64,000 bases of DNA from Chitinophaga silvisoli (GTDB lineage Bacteria > Bacteroidota > Bacteroidia > Chitinophagales > Chitinophagaceae): the NCBI RefSeq assembly GCF_003412465.1, contig NZ_QTJV01000009.1:558001-622000 (forward strand). The letters are read 5' to 3'. The translations under genes and the position numbers were made by a program. Below the pieces are notes generated by a model, which was not told the origin of the DNA, made no database searches, and saw nothing but the letters and a program-made list of their open reading frames with translations. Below, piece after piece: positions 9,111-18,520 of the stretch; the first letter of the stretch is position 1, and every line of letters begins with the position of its first letter.

Positions 9111-10052
9111 ATGAGAATCGGGCTAGATATGATGGGCGGTGATTATGCCCCCGTCGAAGCAGTAAAAGGAGTAAAATTATTTTTAGATACTGTTGCAGCA
9201 GATGCACATCTGGTGCTGATTGGTGATGAGGCGGCCCTGGCACCCTTATTATCTGAAGCGCAGTTGGACCAATCAAAATATTCAGTTGTTCATTCATCTC
9301 AGGTAATTGGGATGAATGAACATCCTACCAAGGCGCTGAAGGAAAAGCAGCATTCTTCTATCAGTATCGGGTTTCACCTGTTACAGAGCGGGAAGATAGA
9401 TGCGTTTATCAGTGCGGGTAATACTGGAGCTATGATGGTTGGTACCTTCTATTCCATTAAAGCAATTGAAGGGGTTCAGCGACCAACAATATCTACACCT
9501 GTGCCAAGATTGGACGGCTCTCTCGGGCTGTTACTTGACGTTGGTATCAATGCCGACTGTAAAGCTGAGAATCTGCTCCAATTTGCAATTCTCGGGTCTC
9601 TCTATTCCAGGCATATCCTGAATGTTAGTAATCCTACTGTAGGTCTGCTCAATATCGGAGAAGAGGAAGGTAAGGGTAATCTGCTGGCGCAAGCCACTTA
9701 TCCTTTGCTGAAGGAACACCCGGAATTGAATTTCATTGGCAATGTGGAAGGTCGTGATGTACTGACTGGCAAGGCTGATGTCATTGTTTGTGAAGGTTTT
9801 ACGGGGAATGTTGTACTCAAGATGGCTGAGTCACTGCACGATATTGCAGTACAGCGGAATATTAATGATGAGTACATGGACCGGTTTAACTTCCAGAGCT
9901 ATGGCGGTACACCTGTATTAGGCGTATCAAAGCCGGTGATCATTGGTCATGGTATATCGAAAGATACTGCCTTTAAGAACATGATCGTGCTGGCACAACA
10001 AATGATCGAAACGAAACTGCTGGAGAAGATCCGTGAGAGTTTTGTGAAATAA
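9111..10052 (+). CDS. plsX: phosphate acyltransferase PlsX
   Basis: 313 residues, typical length. It makes acyl-phosphate from acyl-ACP for glycerophospholipid synthesis and is a peripheral membrane protein. Family blocks are clear: MRIGLDMMGGDYAP at the start, SAGNTGAMM, NIGEEEGKG, EGFTGNVVLKMAES, and GHGISKDTAFKNMI near the end. It closes the yceD-rpmF-plsX cluster and is followed by its own hairpin terminator. Confidence 0.96.
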   Translation: MRIGLDMMGGDYAPVEAVKGVKLFLDTVAADAHLVLIGDEAALAPLLSEAQLDQSKYSVVHSSQVIGMNEHPTKALKEKQHSSISIGFHLLQSGKIDAFISAGNTGAMMVGTFYSIKAIEGVQRPTISTPVPRLDGSLGLLLDVGINADCKAENLLQFAILGSLYSRHILNVSNPTVGLLNIGEEEGKGNLLAQATYPLLKEHPELNFIGNVEGRDVLTGKADVIVCEGFTGNVVLKMAESLHDIAVQRNINDEYMDRFNFQSYGGTPVLGVSKPVIIGHGISKDTAFKNMIVLAQQMIETKLLEKIRESFVK

Positions 10053-10082
10053 TTTACGTCCTATTAGAACTAAAAATTATTG

Positions 10083-10110
10083 ATACCGGTCGTGAGGCCG
10101 GTATTTTTTT
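10083..10110 (+). terminator. Rho-independent terminator after plsX
   Basis: ATACCGG (10083-10089) pairs with CCGGTAT (10098-10104) across an 8-nt loop and is followed by T7. It lies 30 bp after the plsX stop codon. Confidence 0.85.
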
Positions 10111-10120
10111 ATGCCACATA

Positions 10121-10155
10121 AAAAATGGCATTCACCTTTGGTAAATGCCATTTTT
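10121..10155 (-). terminator. terminator of the NtrY-like kinase gene
   Basis: A long stem (AAAAATGGCATTCACC with GGTAAATGCCATTTTT, one mismatch, 3-nt loop) sits 13 bp past the kinase stop codon. Read on the minus strand it ends in a T-run. It could also act as a second stop for plsX transcription. Confidence 0.8.
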
Positions 10156-10168
10156 CTGAAGTATTAAA

Positions 10169-13100
10169 CTAAGATAAATTCGGTGTACTTTCCAGGGGCA
10201 ACTTCACATAGAACGAAGTTCCAACCGTCAACTGCGTTTCAAACCAGATCTCTCCCCTCGCCTGCTCCACGATATTCTTACACATGGCCAGTCCTAAACC
10301 AGTTCCGGAATTCTTCGTTGTAAAATTCGGTACAAAGATTTTTGACTGGATTTCCGGCGGGATCCCATCACCGTTATCCGTTACACTTACCACTACCCAG
10401 CCGGGATCTACTTCCTCCATATTAATTGTGATCATGCCCTCCCGGTCTTCAGGTATGGCCTGTATTGCATTCTGCAGGAGGTTGGTAAACAACCTGTTCA
10501 TCTGTGTCTTATCGGCAAATACATAAAATGCATGTCCCGGGTGATTGAACTGGATCTTGCTATGCTCGTGACTCTGATACAGCTCTTTCAATGAATGCAA
10601 TACTTCATTCAGCATCAACACCTCGCTGTTCGCCTCCCCTATCCGCGCAAATGCGGAGAAGTCAGAAGCGATATTGGCCAGGTGTTCTATCTGCTCTACA
10701 AGGGTACGGGCTACATTGTGAGAGAGCTGTTTTACATTCGGCGCATCATTATCAATGGCGCGCTGTAAATACTGGATGCTCAGTTTCATTGGCGTGAGCG
10801 GGTTCTTGATCTCATGCGCTACCTGTCTCGCCATTTCTCTCCACGCGCCTTCACGCTCGCTCTTCGCTAATCTCGCTGCACTCACTTCCAGCTTTCGCAC
10901 CATTTTATTGTATTCCTTCACCAGCGCACCAATTTCATCATCCTTCTCCCACGCTATTTCATCATTCTGCTGCCCTAAACTCACATGGCGCAGGCGCTCT
11001 GTAACCAGGGAGAATGATTTTGTAATTGAATTCGTAATGAACAGCGCCAGCAAGCCAGCGATCAAAAATATGAATGCATTGAAATTGATCAGCGCTACCA
11101 GGAAGTTGGAGATCTGTTGGTTCAGTTCCGTCTGTGTAGCAAAGTAAGGTACGTTCAGGTAAGCGAAGATTTCCCCGTTGTTGCGCAAAGGTGCGTAACC
11201 GGATAAATAGCCCATAGAACCGATCTTTTCTTTCTGGATCCACTGGATCTTTTGCTGGCGACCCAACTGCATATAAGCATCGGGGTTTATTTTCCTGGAC
11301 AACAAGCCTTTCTCTGTGATCAGGGGCTGTGTTGTCACCTGCAGGTTTCCATCCCGGTCATAAATATTTATATCCAGTGCACGTTCATCTGCTATATCTC
11401 CGATTGATTCCGATAAACTGGATTGGAAAATCGGGTCATACAAATCCTCCAGGTCATCGAACATGCGCTGGTTGGCAAAGACTTTCTCCACTTCATGGGT
11501 TACTTCATTGATCGTATGGCTCAGGCGTTCTTTGTTCTCCCGCTCTGAGCGGTCGATGAAGAACAATACCGTGGTCAAACCAAGGATCACAAAGGCAAAG
11601 ACGACAATGAAGATGATGGTACCGGTTACCTTTCTCCTGATATTGAAATTGACCAGTGATTTCAGGTTGCCGATGCGCATCCGCGCTTTTACCAGCAGGT
11701 CCAGGGCCCTGTAAATCGCGATGATCAGCAGGAACAGACAGAACATGTATGCAAAGAGCGTGATAAACTCTATAAAACTGCGGATCTCTTTGGCGACGAT
11801 GACTACCTTTTCCTTGGAGGCTTTGTAGTACATAAGGGAGTAGTTATTCACCCTGCGCACTGTCACTTCATCGTTCGGAACATCTGAATCATACAACTTG
11901 ACCGGGAAAGCATAATCATTGTTATTGCTGACCAGCTGGCCCTTGTCATAAATTGCATATGAATAGGCTGCGTTGGATTCCTTTTCGGGGTCATAAATCT
12001 CACCTGACACCAGCAATTCCGGGTACAGGCGCTGTGAATTGACCACCACTGGTGTCAATTCATACACAAGATACCCGGCCTTTTCGCCATTGCGGTAAAA
12101 GTCTTTCTGGCCGATATAGCTGTAGTCATTAAATCCCCTGGTATTATAGTAGAGATCATTGCCGATCAATTCTGACTCCACCAGCATTTTCCGGCTCAGG
12201 CCATAGAATGAACTGGTATCGCCCCCATAAATCGGCATTCCATTTTCATCGAAGGCATAGATGTCTACTTTGAACCGGCCCAGGTACCCTTTGAAATACT
12301 TTTGTTTCAGTTCATTTTCCAGGGTACTTCTTGGCATATTGCCGCCATTGTTCTGCTGGAAAAAGTATTGCAGCAACTCGTCGTGCTCCATCTGCTTTGT
12401 TACATCGGTGAGCAGCATTTCGAGGTAGGGATCTTTCTGTTTTGAGAGTTCTCTCGCCATTCTTTCACGCTGGCTCAGTTCCTTCTGGTCATTGTAATAC
12501 ACCAGAACTGCGGAGGTAGTGATTGTGAGCAGGAATAACCAGAACAGGAATGGTACGGTGGCCAGACTATTCTCAAACTTTACGGCCAGTACATCCAGCA
12601 GGATCACGTAGATGATCAGCCAGATCACCAGTGAAATGGAATAATGGATCTCAGGGTTATGAATCCTGAACACCAGCCAAACGATACCCACTATCGCCAG
12701 GAACACATACTTGGTACGATGCCTGAAACCGGTCAGCTCATTGAGCAGGGAATTGACGATTTGTGAAAAGAAGAGAAAGCTAAACGCGATGAAACCCAGG
12801 ATGATGGCACCGATAATGCTATATTCGTTCAGGCTGAAAGGGTTCGCCACATCAAATGAAATGCGGGAGTCGATCACCAGGCTCTGAATGAGTTCGGATA
12901 AAAATTGTCCTACCACGTACATCACGTAACTGCTCAGGATGATCACCAGTCTTTGCTGCCATACATTCTTTACGGGCGGCGCTTTGATAGACTTGACATG
13001 CTGGCGGAAAAAAAGCAGTAACCAGAATGTGAGCGATACGTTGAGCAGGAGGTCGCCCAGCGAACGGAAGATCTCATCCTTTGCGTAGATGAGCGGTGTA

Positions 13101-13945
13101 AAGATATTGAGTGTTCGCAGGTTAAAGGGGAATGGATAGAGATAGCTCAGGAGCCTGAATATGATGACGACTGCAGCCAGGAAGATGAACCCGTTTATGG
13201 CGCTCTTTTGTCTGGCGATTGTAGCAGCAAACAGGTTAATGAAGATCAGTACACAGATACAGCCCATGACCCTGAGAATAACGCTCAGCAGGTTGGGTGG
13301 TTTGGTATCCATGGTCCTGTCATAGTTCAGGTAAAAAAGGATCAGGTTCCGGCTATTGAGCACGGGTATGCCCGGTGCCTTGACGTTGATGCTGTATTCC
13401 CGGCCCAGTGCAGGCTTGTCATAGAAGTGATTGACGAGATAGTTGTTCGAGATACTATACTCCATCATGACCGGGATGATCCCGACCATAAAGCGTTCGT
13501 GCCCAGCTTCAGGGCTAAACACGCGGCGGCATAGTACTTCGTAATATCCGTTCTTTAGTTTTACAAAGCGGCTGCCGTCTACGAGCGGTACCTGCCATTC
13601 TTCGGGCATGACAATATTGGTACTCCAGAACACGAGCCAGCGGCCGGCCTCACTGCTATCGTAGGCGAACACATAAAAGTCTTTTGTATCCAGACTTTTT
13701 ATTTCCTTTTCGTTGTAGTTTCTTGAAAAAAGATGGTTCAGCAGGAACTGGTCTTTGATCAGTTTATCAAATGATGCTTCCCGCTGGGCGATACTCTTTT
13801 CCAGGCTGCGCTTCACGCCCATGGGGGAGGAATAGTAAGACCAGTAGTTACTAAACAGGAAGGAAAAGGTAAACAGCCAGGCTGCTACGATCAGTAAATA
13901 TCCGTGACGGATGAAGAAAAGCCTTATTTCTTTAATGTCTAACAT
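10169..13945 (-). CDS. large membrane histidine kinase, NtrY-like
   Basis: 1258 residues, much longer than typical NtrY (about 700-750). It has an N-terminal transmembrane helix (about 12-32), an extracytoplasmic part, a block of several helices in the middle (about 220-480), a second sensor region, further helices and a final one at about 948-970. HAMP (about 972-1025) follows, then HisKA (H1044 in QVAHEIKNPLTPMKLSIQYLQ) and HATPase (NAIQAI, VTDNGDGIP, GTGLGLAM). The AHEIKNPLTP box is the NtrY-class variant. Its start overlaps the mazG stop by 7 bp, so it is probably translated after mazG. No response regulator is adjacent. Confidence 0.88.
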   Translation of the reverse strand: MLDIKEIRLFFIRHGYLLIVAAWLFTFSFLFSNYWSYYSSPMGVKRSLEKSIAQREASFDKLIKDQFLLNHLFSRNYNEKEIKSLDTKDFYVFAYDSSEAGRWLVFWSTNIVMPEEWQVPLVDGSRFVKLKNGYYEVLCRRVFSPEAGHERFMVGIIPVMMEYSISNNYLVNHFYDKPALGREYSINVKAPGIPVLNSRNLILFYLNYDRTMDTKPPNLLSVILRVMGCICVLIFINLFAATIARQKSAINGFIFLAAVVIIFRLLSYLYPFPFNLRTLNIFTPLIYAKDEIFRSLGDLLLNVSLTFWLLLFFRQHVKSIKAPPVKNVWQQRLVIILSSYVMYVVGQFLSELIQSLVIDSRISFDVANPFSLNEYSIIGAIILGFIAFSFLFFSQIVNSLLNELTGFRHRTKYVFLAIVGIVWLVFRIHNPEIHYSISLVIWLIIYVILLDVLAVKFENSLATVPFLFWLFLLTITTSAVLVYYNDQKELSQRERMARELSKQKDPYLEMLLTDVTKQMEHDELLQYFFQQNNGGNMPRSTLENELKQKYFKGYLGRFKVDIYAFDENGMPIYGGDTSSFYGLSRKMLVESELIGNDLYYNTRGFNDYSYIGQKDFYRNGEKAGYLVYELTPVVVNSQRLYPELLVSGEIYDPEKESNAAYSYAIYDKGQLVSNNNDYAFPVKLYDSDVPNDEVTVRRVNNYSLMYYKASKEKVVIVAKEIRSFIEFITLFAYMFCLFLLIIAIYRALDLLVKARMRIGNLKSLVNFNIRRKVTGTIIFIVVFAFVILGLTTVLFFIDRSERENKERLSHTINEVTHEVEKVFANQRMFDDLEDLYDPIFQSSLSESIGDIADERALDINIYDRDGNLQVTTQPLITEKGLLSRKINPDAYMQLGRQQKIQWIQKEKIGSMGYLSGYAPLRNNGEIFAYLNVPYFATQTELNQQISNFLVALINFNAFIFLIAGLLALFITNSITKSFSLVTERLRHVSLGQQNDEIAWEKDDEIGALVKEYNKMVRKLEVSAARLAKSEREGAWREMARQVAHEIKNPLTPMKLSIQYLQRAIDNDAPNVKQLSHNVARTLVEQIEHLANIASDFSAFARIGEANSEVLMLNEVLHSLKELYQSHEHSKIQFNHPGHAFYVFADKTQMNRLFTNLLQNAIQAIPEDREGMITINMEEVDPGWVVVSVTDNGDGIPPEIQSKIFVPNFTTKNSGTGLGLAMCKNIVEQARGEIWFETQLTVGTSFYVKLPLESTPNLS

Positions 13946-14700
13946 TTTTTCGCTTCGTTCCAGAGTTCATCCATTTCTCCCAGCGTCATTTCATCCAAAG
14001 TTTTGCCTTGTTCAGCTGCTTTTTTTTCGATGTACTGAAAGCGGCTGATAAATTTTTTATTGGTACGTTCCAGTGCATTTTCAGCATCTATCTTTAGGAA
14101 CCGTGAGTAGTTAACCAGGGAAAAGAGTACATCTCCGAATTCGCCTTCGATTTCGTCGGCATTTCCGGTGGCGGCCACTTCTTCCAGTTCCTGTATTTCT
14201 TCTTTTACTTTTTCCCAGACCTGTTCCCTGGTATCCCATTCAAAGCCTACGGTTTTTGCTTTGGATTGCAGGCGCATAGCCTTGACCAGCGCAGGCAGGG
14301 ATTGAGGAACACCACTGAGTACGGAGGTCTTGCCTTCTTTCAGTTTCAGTTTTTCCCAGTTTTGTTTTACCGTCTCTTCATCTTCAGCTTTCACATCGCC
14401 ATAGATGTGAGGGTGGCGGGAAATGAGTTTTTCACAGATGCCGTTGATTACATCGATGATGGTAAACTGGCCTTGTTCAGACCCTATTTTAGCATAGAAA
14501 ACGATATGGAGCAGCAGGTCGCCCAGTTCTTCCTTCATGGATTTCCAGTCGGAAGTGGTGATGGCATCTGCCAGTTCATATAATTCTTCAATAGATTGCT
14601 GACGCAGGGTGTGGATGGTTTGTTTTCTATCCCAGGGGCATTTTTCCCTGAGATCATCCATGATACTGAGTAGCCGTTCGAAGGCCGCGTTATTTTCCAT
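13939..14700 (-). CDS. mazG: nucleoside triphosphate pyrophosphohydrolase MazG
   Basis: 253 residues, the usual length for the two-domain enzyme. It removes pyrophosphate from (d)NTPs in nucleotide-pool cleaning. The start MENNAAFERLLSIMDDLREKCPWD (in pieces: LLSIMDDLR, then CPWD) and the metal-binding helices EELYE (E38/E39, E42) and EELGD (E57/E58, D61) are diagnostic; a second, less conserved MazG-like half follows. The last codons overlap the start of the NtrY-like kinase gene by 7 bp. Confidence 0.95.
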   Translation of the reverse strand: MENNAAFERLLSIMDDLREKCPWDRKQTIHTLRQQSIEELYELADAITTSDWKSMKEELGDLLLHIVFYAKIGSEQGQFTIIDVINGICEKLISRHPHIYGDVKAEDEETVKQNWEKLKLKEGKTSVLSGVPQSLPALVKAMRLQSKAKTVGFEWDTREQVWEKVKEEIQELEEVAATGNADEIEGEFGDVLFSLVNYSRFLKIDAENALERTNKKFISRFQYIEKKAAEQGKTLDEMTLGEMDELWNEAKKC

Positions 14701-14786
14701 TTGTCAAATATAAGGAATATGTCTCCGCTGCTAAATTCGGGCCGAAATTTGATGAGACCGGGCCGGCCATCATATGTTAATTTCTT

Positions 14787-14820
14787 TTTGTTGATGACAA
14801 AGGCATTTTAGTTACATTTG
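14787..14820 (+). promoter_or_regulatory. promoter of tex
   Basis: TTTG at 14787-14790 (or TTG at 14791-14793) and TACATTTG at 14813-14820 lie 19-22 bp apart, matching the Bacteroidota consensus. The tex ATG follows 42 bp after the -7 box. Confidence 0.6.
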
Positions 14821-14862
14821 TCGGCCGGTTTTAATAACCGTAAAAAGACTAATTTTCGTTTC

Positions 14863-17124
14863 ATGAATACCAAACACATTGCACTTATTTCGTCTGAATT
14901 GGGCATTTCAGCCCGTTCAGCTGAGAATACCATGAATTTGCTGGCAGAAGGGTCTACCGTGCCCTTTATCAGTCGCTACCGTAAGGAAGTGACAGGCAGC
15001 CTTGATGAGGTGCAGATAGGCCGTATCGAAGACCTGCAGAAACGTTACAAGGAAATTGATGAACGTCGTGCGTTCATTATCAAAACCATTACCGATCAGG
15101 AGAAAATGACTCCGGAACTGCTGGACAAACTGGAGAATACCTGGGTACTGACAGAACTGGAAGATATCTATCTGCCATATAAGCCCAAACGTAAGACCAG
15201 GGCTACTGTGGCGATCGAAAAAGGCCTGGAACCGCTGGCTAAAATGCTGTTTGAGCAACAGGAAGGTGTACCTCAAACCCTTGCAGAACAGTTCCTTAAC
15301 GAGCAGGTAGCCTCTACGGAAGAAGCCCTGAAAGGTGCCCGTGATATCATGGCAGAGTGGATCAACGAAAATGCTGAGCTGCGTGACAAAATGCGTAAGC
15401 TCTTCACCCATACGTCTGTATTAACCTCCAAAGTGATTGAAGGTAAGGAAGAAGAAGGTAATAAATACAAGGATTACTTCGACTTCAATGAAGACTTCAG
15501 CAAAATTCCTTCTCACCGTGTACTGGCCATCCTGCGTGGAGAGGCTGAAGGTTTCCTGTACGGCACTATTGCGCCGAATGAGGAAGAGGCGATTGAGATC
15601 ATGAATAAACAATTCATAACCACCAGGAATGCGGCTGCAGAGCAGATAGGAAAGGCGATCACCGATTCTTACAAGCGCCTGCTGCGTCCATCACTGGAAA
15701 ATGAGTTCCGTGCGCTGGCGAAGGAAAGAGCGGACCAGGAAGCGATCGAGGTATTTGCAGAAAACCTGCGTCAGCTGTTGCTTGCTGCACCACTGGGACC
15801 TAAGGCAGTGATTGCTATTGACCCGGGTTACAGAACCGGTTGTAAGGTGGTAGCACTGGACAACCAGGGTAATATGCTGGATAACGATGTAATATATCCG
15901 CTGGAAAAGAATTATAAACGTGATGATGCGGAAGCCCTGTTGAAGAAATGGGCCGATCGCTATGATACTTCTGCTATCGCAGTGGGTAATGGTACTGCTG
16001 GCAGGGAGACAGAAGAATTTGTGAAGAAGATTGATTTTGGTAAAAAGATCAATGTATTCATGGTGAATGAGAGTGGTGCTTCGGTGTATTCAGCATCTGA
16101 GGTAGCGCGTGAGGAGTTCCCTGAATTTGATGTAACGGTGCGAGGTGCGGTATCTATTGGTCGCAGGTTGATTGATCCGCTGGCAGAGCTGGTGAAGATC
16201 GATCCCAAGGCGATTGGTGTAGGTCAGTATCAGCATGATGTGAACCAGTCACAGTTGAAACAGAGTCTGGACAGAGTGGTAGTAAGCTGTGTGAACAATG
16301 TGGGAGTGAACCTGAATACGGCATCCAAGCATTTGCTGGCGTATGTATCTGGTTTAGGGCCTTCACTGGCGGAGAACATTGTGAAATTCCGTAAGGAGAA
16401 TGGTGCATTCAGCAACCGTTTGCAATTGAAGAAAGTAAGCCGCCTGGGTGAGAAGGCATTCGAACAGTGTGCGGGCTTCCTGCGCATTGAGAATGGCGAT
16501 AACCCGCTGGATAATTCCGCTGTGCATCCTGAGCGTTATAAGTTGATTGAGACTATGGCTAGCAAGCAGAATTGTACGGTGCAGGACCTGATGGCGAAGG
16601 AAGATCTGCGTAAGGCGATCAATCCGAAGGAATATGTGAGTGAAGAAGTGGGTTTGCTGACGCTGGAAGACATTCTGAAGGAATTGGATAAGCCGAGCCG
16701 TGACCCGCGCGATGAGATTGCGATCTTTGAATATGCGGAAGGGATTAAGAGCATGGAGGACCTGAAAGTGGGGATGACATTGCCGGGTGTAGTAACGAAT
16801 ATTACAAACTTCGGTGCTTTTGTGGATGTAGGGGTAAAACAGGATGGCCTGGTGCATATTTCTCACCTGAGCAATAAGTATATCAGCAATCCGAATGAGG
16901 CGGTGAAGCTGAACCAGAAGGTGACGGTGACTGTGTTGGAAGTAGATCCGGGCCGTAAGCGGATCTCATTGTCTATGAAGACGAATGAGCCTGTGCAGCA
17001 GGGTGCCGGGCAGAGAAGGGAGAACAGGGACAGGAGGCCGGAGCCGGCTAAGAAGAGCGGAGCGCCTGCGCCGTTGAATGATTTCCAGGCTAAGCTGGCA
17101 GAATTAAAGAAGAAATTCAACTAA
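14863..17124 (+). CDS. tex: Tex family RNA-binding transcription accessory protein
   Basis: 753 residues from the ATG at 14863; a longer reading begins at a TTG inside the promoter and is rejected. Order: Tex-like N-terminal helices with STVPFISRYRKEVTG, a YqgF/RNase H-like domain starting near 317 (VIAIDPGYRTGCKVVALD), helix-hairpin-helix (about 490-545, SGLGPSLAENIV), and an S1 RNA-binding domain (about 637-706, GVVTNITNFGAFVDVGVKQDG). A short charged tail rich in Arg, Pro and Gln follows the S1 domain. Tex binds nucleic acid and influences transcription; its exact role is unsettled. It is a single gene with its own promoter and terminator. Confidence 0.95.
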   Translation: MNTKHIALISSELGISARSAENTMNLLAEGSTVPFISRYRKEVTGSLDEVQIGRIEDLQKRYKEIDERRAFIIKTITDQEKMTPELLDKLENTWVLTELEDIYLPYKPKRKTRATVAIEKGLEPLAKMLFEQQEGVPQTLAEQFLNEQVASTEEALKGARDIMAEWINENAELRDKMRKLFTHTSVLTSKVIEGKEEEGNKYKDYFDFNEDFSKIPSHRVLAILRGEAEGFLYGTIAPNEEEAIEIMNKQFITTRNAAAEQIGKAITDSYKRLLRPSLENEFRALAKERADQEAIEVFAENLRQLLLAAPLGPKAVIAIDPGYRTGCKVVALDNQGNMLDNDVIYPLEKNYKRDDAEALLKKWADRYDTSAIAVGNGTAGRETEEFVKKIDFGKKINVFMVNESGASVYSASEVAREEFPEFDVTVRGAVSIGRRLIDPLAELVKIDPKAIGVGQYQHDVNQSQLKQSLDRVVVSCVNNVGVNLNTASKHLLAYVSGLGPSLAENIVKFRKENGAFSNRLQLKKVSRLGEKAFEQCAGFLRIENGDNPLDNSAVHPERYKLIETMASKQNCTVQDLMAKEDLRKAINPKEYVSEEVGLLTLEDILKELDKPSRDPRDEIAIFEYAEGIKSMEDLKVGMTLPGVVTNITNFGAFVDVGVKQDGLVHISHLSNKYISNPNEAVKLNQKVTVTVLEVDPGRKRISLSMKTNEPVQQGAGQRRENRDRRPEPAKKSGAPAPLNDFQAKLAELKKKFN

Positions 17125-17140
17125 TGATATGCTGGTAAGA

Positions 17141-17173
17141 AAAAGCCCATTCCTGTCGGAATGGGCTTTTTTT
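17141..17173. terminator. bidirectional terminator after tex
   Basis: AAAAGCCCATTCC (17141-17153) pairs perfectly with GGAATGGGCTTTT (17158-17170) and is followed by more T. It lies between tex and the convergent lipoprotein gene, whose stop codon is 7 bp away. Confidence 0.9.
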
Positions 17174-17179
17174 ATGGGT

Positions 17180-17698
17180 TTAGTTACCGAATTTCTCTTT
17201 CCACTTCAGGAGTTTTTCGGGGTATATTGAATCCCGTGTCTCGCTAAACAGCTTTACAACCCCATTCACGGCCACACCTGCGTAGACTACATCATGCTTC
17301 ATATCGATTGCGATTGCGGCTTCATCGGCCCCGCAATAGTGTTTACGGCAGCCCTGGTTGTACAGCACATCATTTTCTACTTCAATAGGAGGTGCTACAT
17401 CAAAACGCTGGCGCAGGGTATTGTTATCATTCCCCAACAAAGATTTGAGCCGCGATTTGAGAGGTTCGTGTTGCAGCATATCCGTTTCCGTGATATACTT
17501 GCCGTCGTATTGTTCAAAATGCTTCCAGGAGGTCACTATCACCGGTTCAATCGCATCATTAGTGGTTATCATCGTGTCTGTCTCCGGTGCTGAAATATTG
17601 TCCTTCTTATCCCTTGCATTATTCATTGAGGGTTCCTTGCATCCGAAGATGCAGGCAGCCATTACGGTCATGGCTGTCACATGTTTGGTAAATGTCAT
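17180..17698 (-). CDS. small lipoprotein of unknown function
   Basis: 172 residues from the ATG at 17698; a GTG 15 bp upstream is possible. A hydrophobic segment ends in ACIFGCKEPS, a plausible lipobox with the cysteine at about residue 19. The mature part is hydrophilic and has no motif I recognise; it contains ENDVLYNQGCRKHYCGADEAAIAID, with two cysteines six residues apart that could be a disulfide or metal pair, and a VYAGVAVNGVVKLF strand-like segment. It stands between tex and the enoyl-CoA hydratase gene on the hydratase's strand. Confidence 0.6.
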   Translation of the reverse strand: MTFTKHVTAMTVMAACIFGCKEPSMNNARDKKDNISAPETDTMITTNDAIEPVIVTSWKHFEQYDGKYITETDMLQHEPLKSRLKSLLGNDNNTLRQRFDVAPPIEVENDVLYNQGCRKHYCGADEAAIAIDMKHDVVYAGVAVNGVVKLFSETRDSIYPEKLLKWKEKFGN

Positions 17699-17732
17699 GA
17701 TTTCATTGTTCACGGCTTGTCTGTAGCCGCTA

Positions 17733-18512
17733 TCATTTTCCTTTAAATACAGGTGTTCGTTTTTCTACGAAAGCCTGCATGCCTTCTTTTTGATCTTCGG
17801 AGGCAAACAGGAGGTAGAAATTCTTCCTTTCAAAATGTAAGCCTTCTTCCAGTGAGCTATCGAAGGCTTTCAGTACAGATTCTTTTGCCATGCGGACGGC
17901 GAGGGGACTCTGTGCTGCAATTTCTGTTGCTAACCGGAATGCTTCCTGCAAATATAATTCAACCGGAACGATACGGTTAATTAGTCCTGCATTTAATGCT
18001 TCTGTTGCGGTAATAAATTTTCCGGTCAGCACCATTTCCATGGCGAGGGCTTTGCCTACGGCCCTGGTGAGGCGTTGGGTTCCGCCTGCCCCGGGCATTA
18101 CCCCGAGTTTGATTTCGGGTTGTCCGAAGCGGGCAGTTTCGCTGGCGATGATCATGTCGCAAAGCATAACGAGTTCACAGCCACCGCCTAAAGCAAAGCC
18201 GCTTACTGCTGCAATCAACGGCTTCTTTGTTTTTTTTATTGTATCCCAGGTGCTGAACTGATCGATATTATACATATCCATGGCACTTTTGTCTGCCATC
18301 TGTTTAATATCAGCGCCTGCCGCAAAAGCTTTATCATTTCCACTGATCACGATCACGCGTACACTATCGTCTGCGTCCAGTGATTTTAATGCGTCCTTCA
18401 GTTCTGTCATTAATTGCAGATTGAGGGCATTTAATTCTTTGGGGCGGTTCAATTGAATGTGCGCAACAAAGGGCGCTACCTGTTGGTGTATGATTATAAA
18501 TTCTGGTTGCAT
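17733..18512 (-). CDS. enoyl-CoA hydratase / crotonase family
   Basis: 259 residues, typical for the crotonase fold. It hydrates enoyl-CoA thioesters in fatty-acid or amino-acid degradation. The oxyanion-hole region AAGADIKQM and ALGGGCELVMLCD, and the two catalytic glutamates (E113 in GGGCE, E133 in QPEIKLGVMPGAGG) of true hydratases are present, so hydration is more likely than an isomerase or decarboxylase reaction. The start ATG at 18512 lies 8 bp past the stop codon of the DUF3667 gene, suggesting read-through or co-transcription. Confidence 0.92.
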   Translation of the reverse strand: MQPEFIIIHQQVAPFVAHIQLNRPKELNALNLQLMTELKDALKSLDADDSVRVIVISGNDKAFAAGADIKQMADKSAMDMYNIDQFSTWDTIKKTKKPLIAAVSGFALGGGCELVMLCDMIIASETARFGQPEIKLGVMPGAGGTQRLTRAVGKALAMEMVLTGKFITATEALNAGLINRIVPVELYLQEAFRLATEIAAQSPLAVRMAKESVLKAFDSSLEEGLHFERKNFYLLFASEDQKEGMQAFVEKRTPVFKGK

Positions 18513-18520
18513 GTCCTAAT

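Noticed and set aside
15960..16866. Minus-strand frames opposite tex
   Set aside because: They mirror the codon bias of tex and lack any domain or initiation signal.
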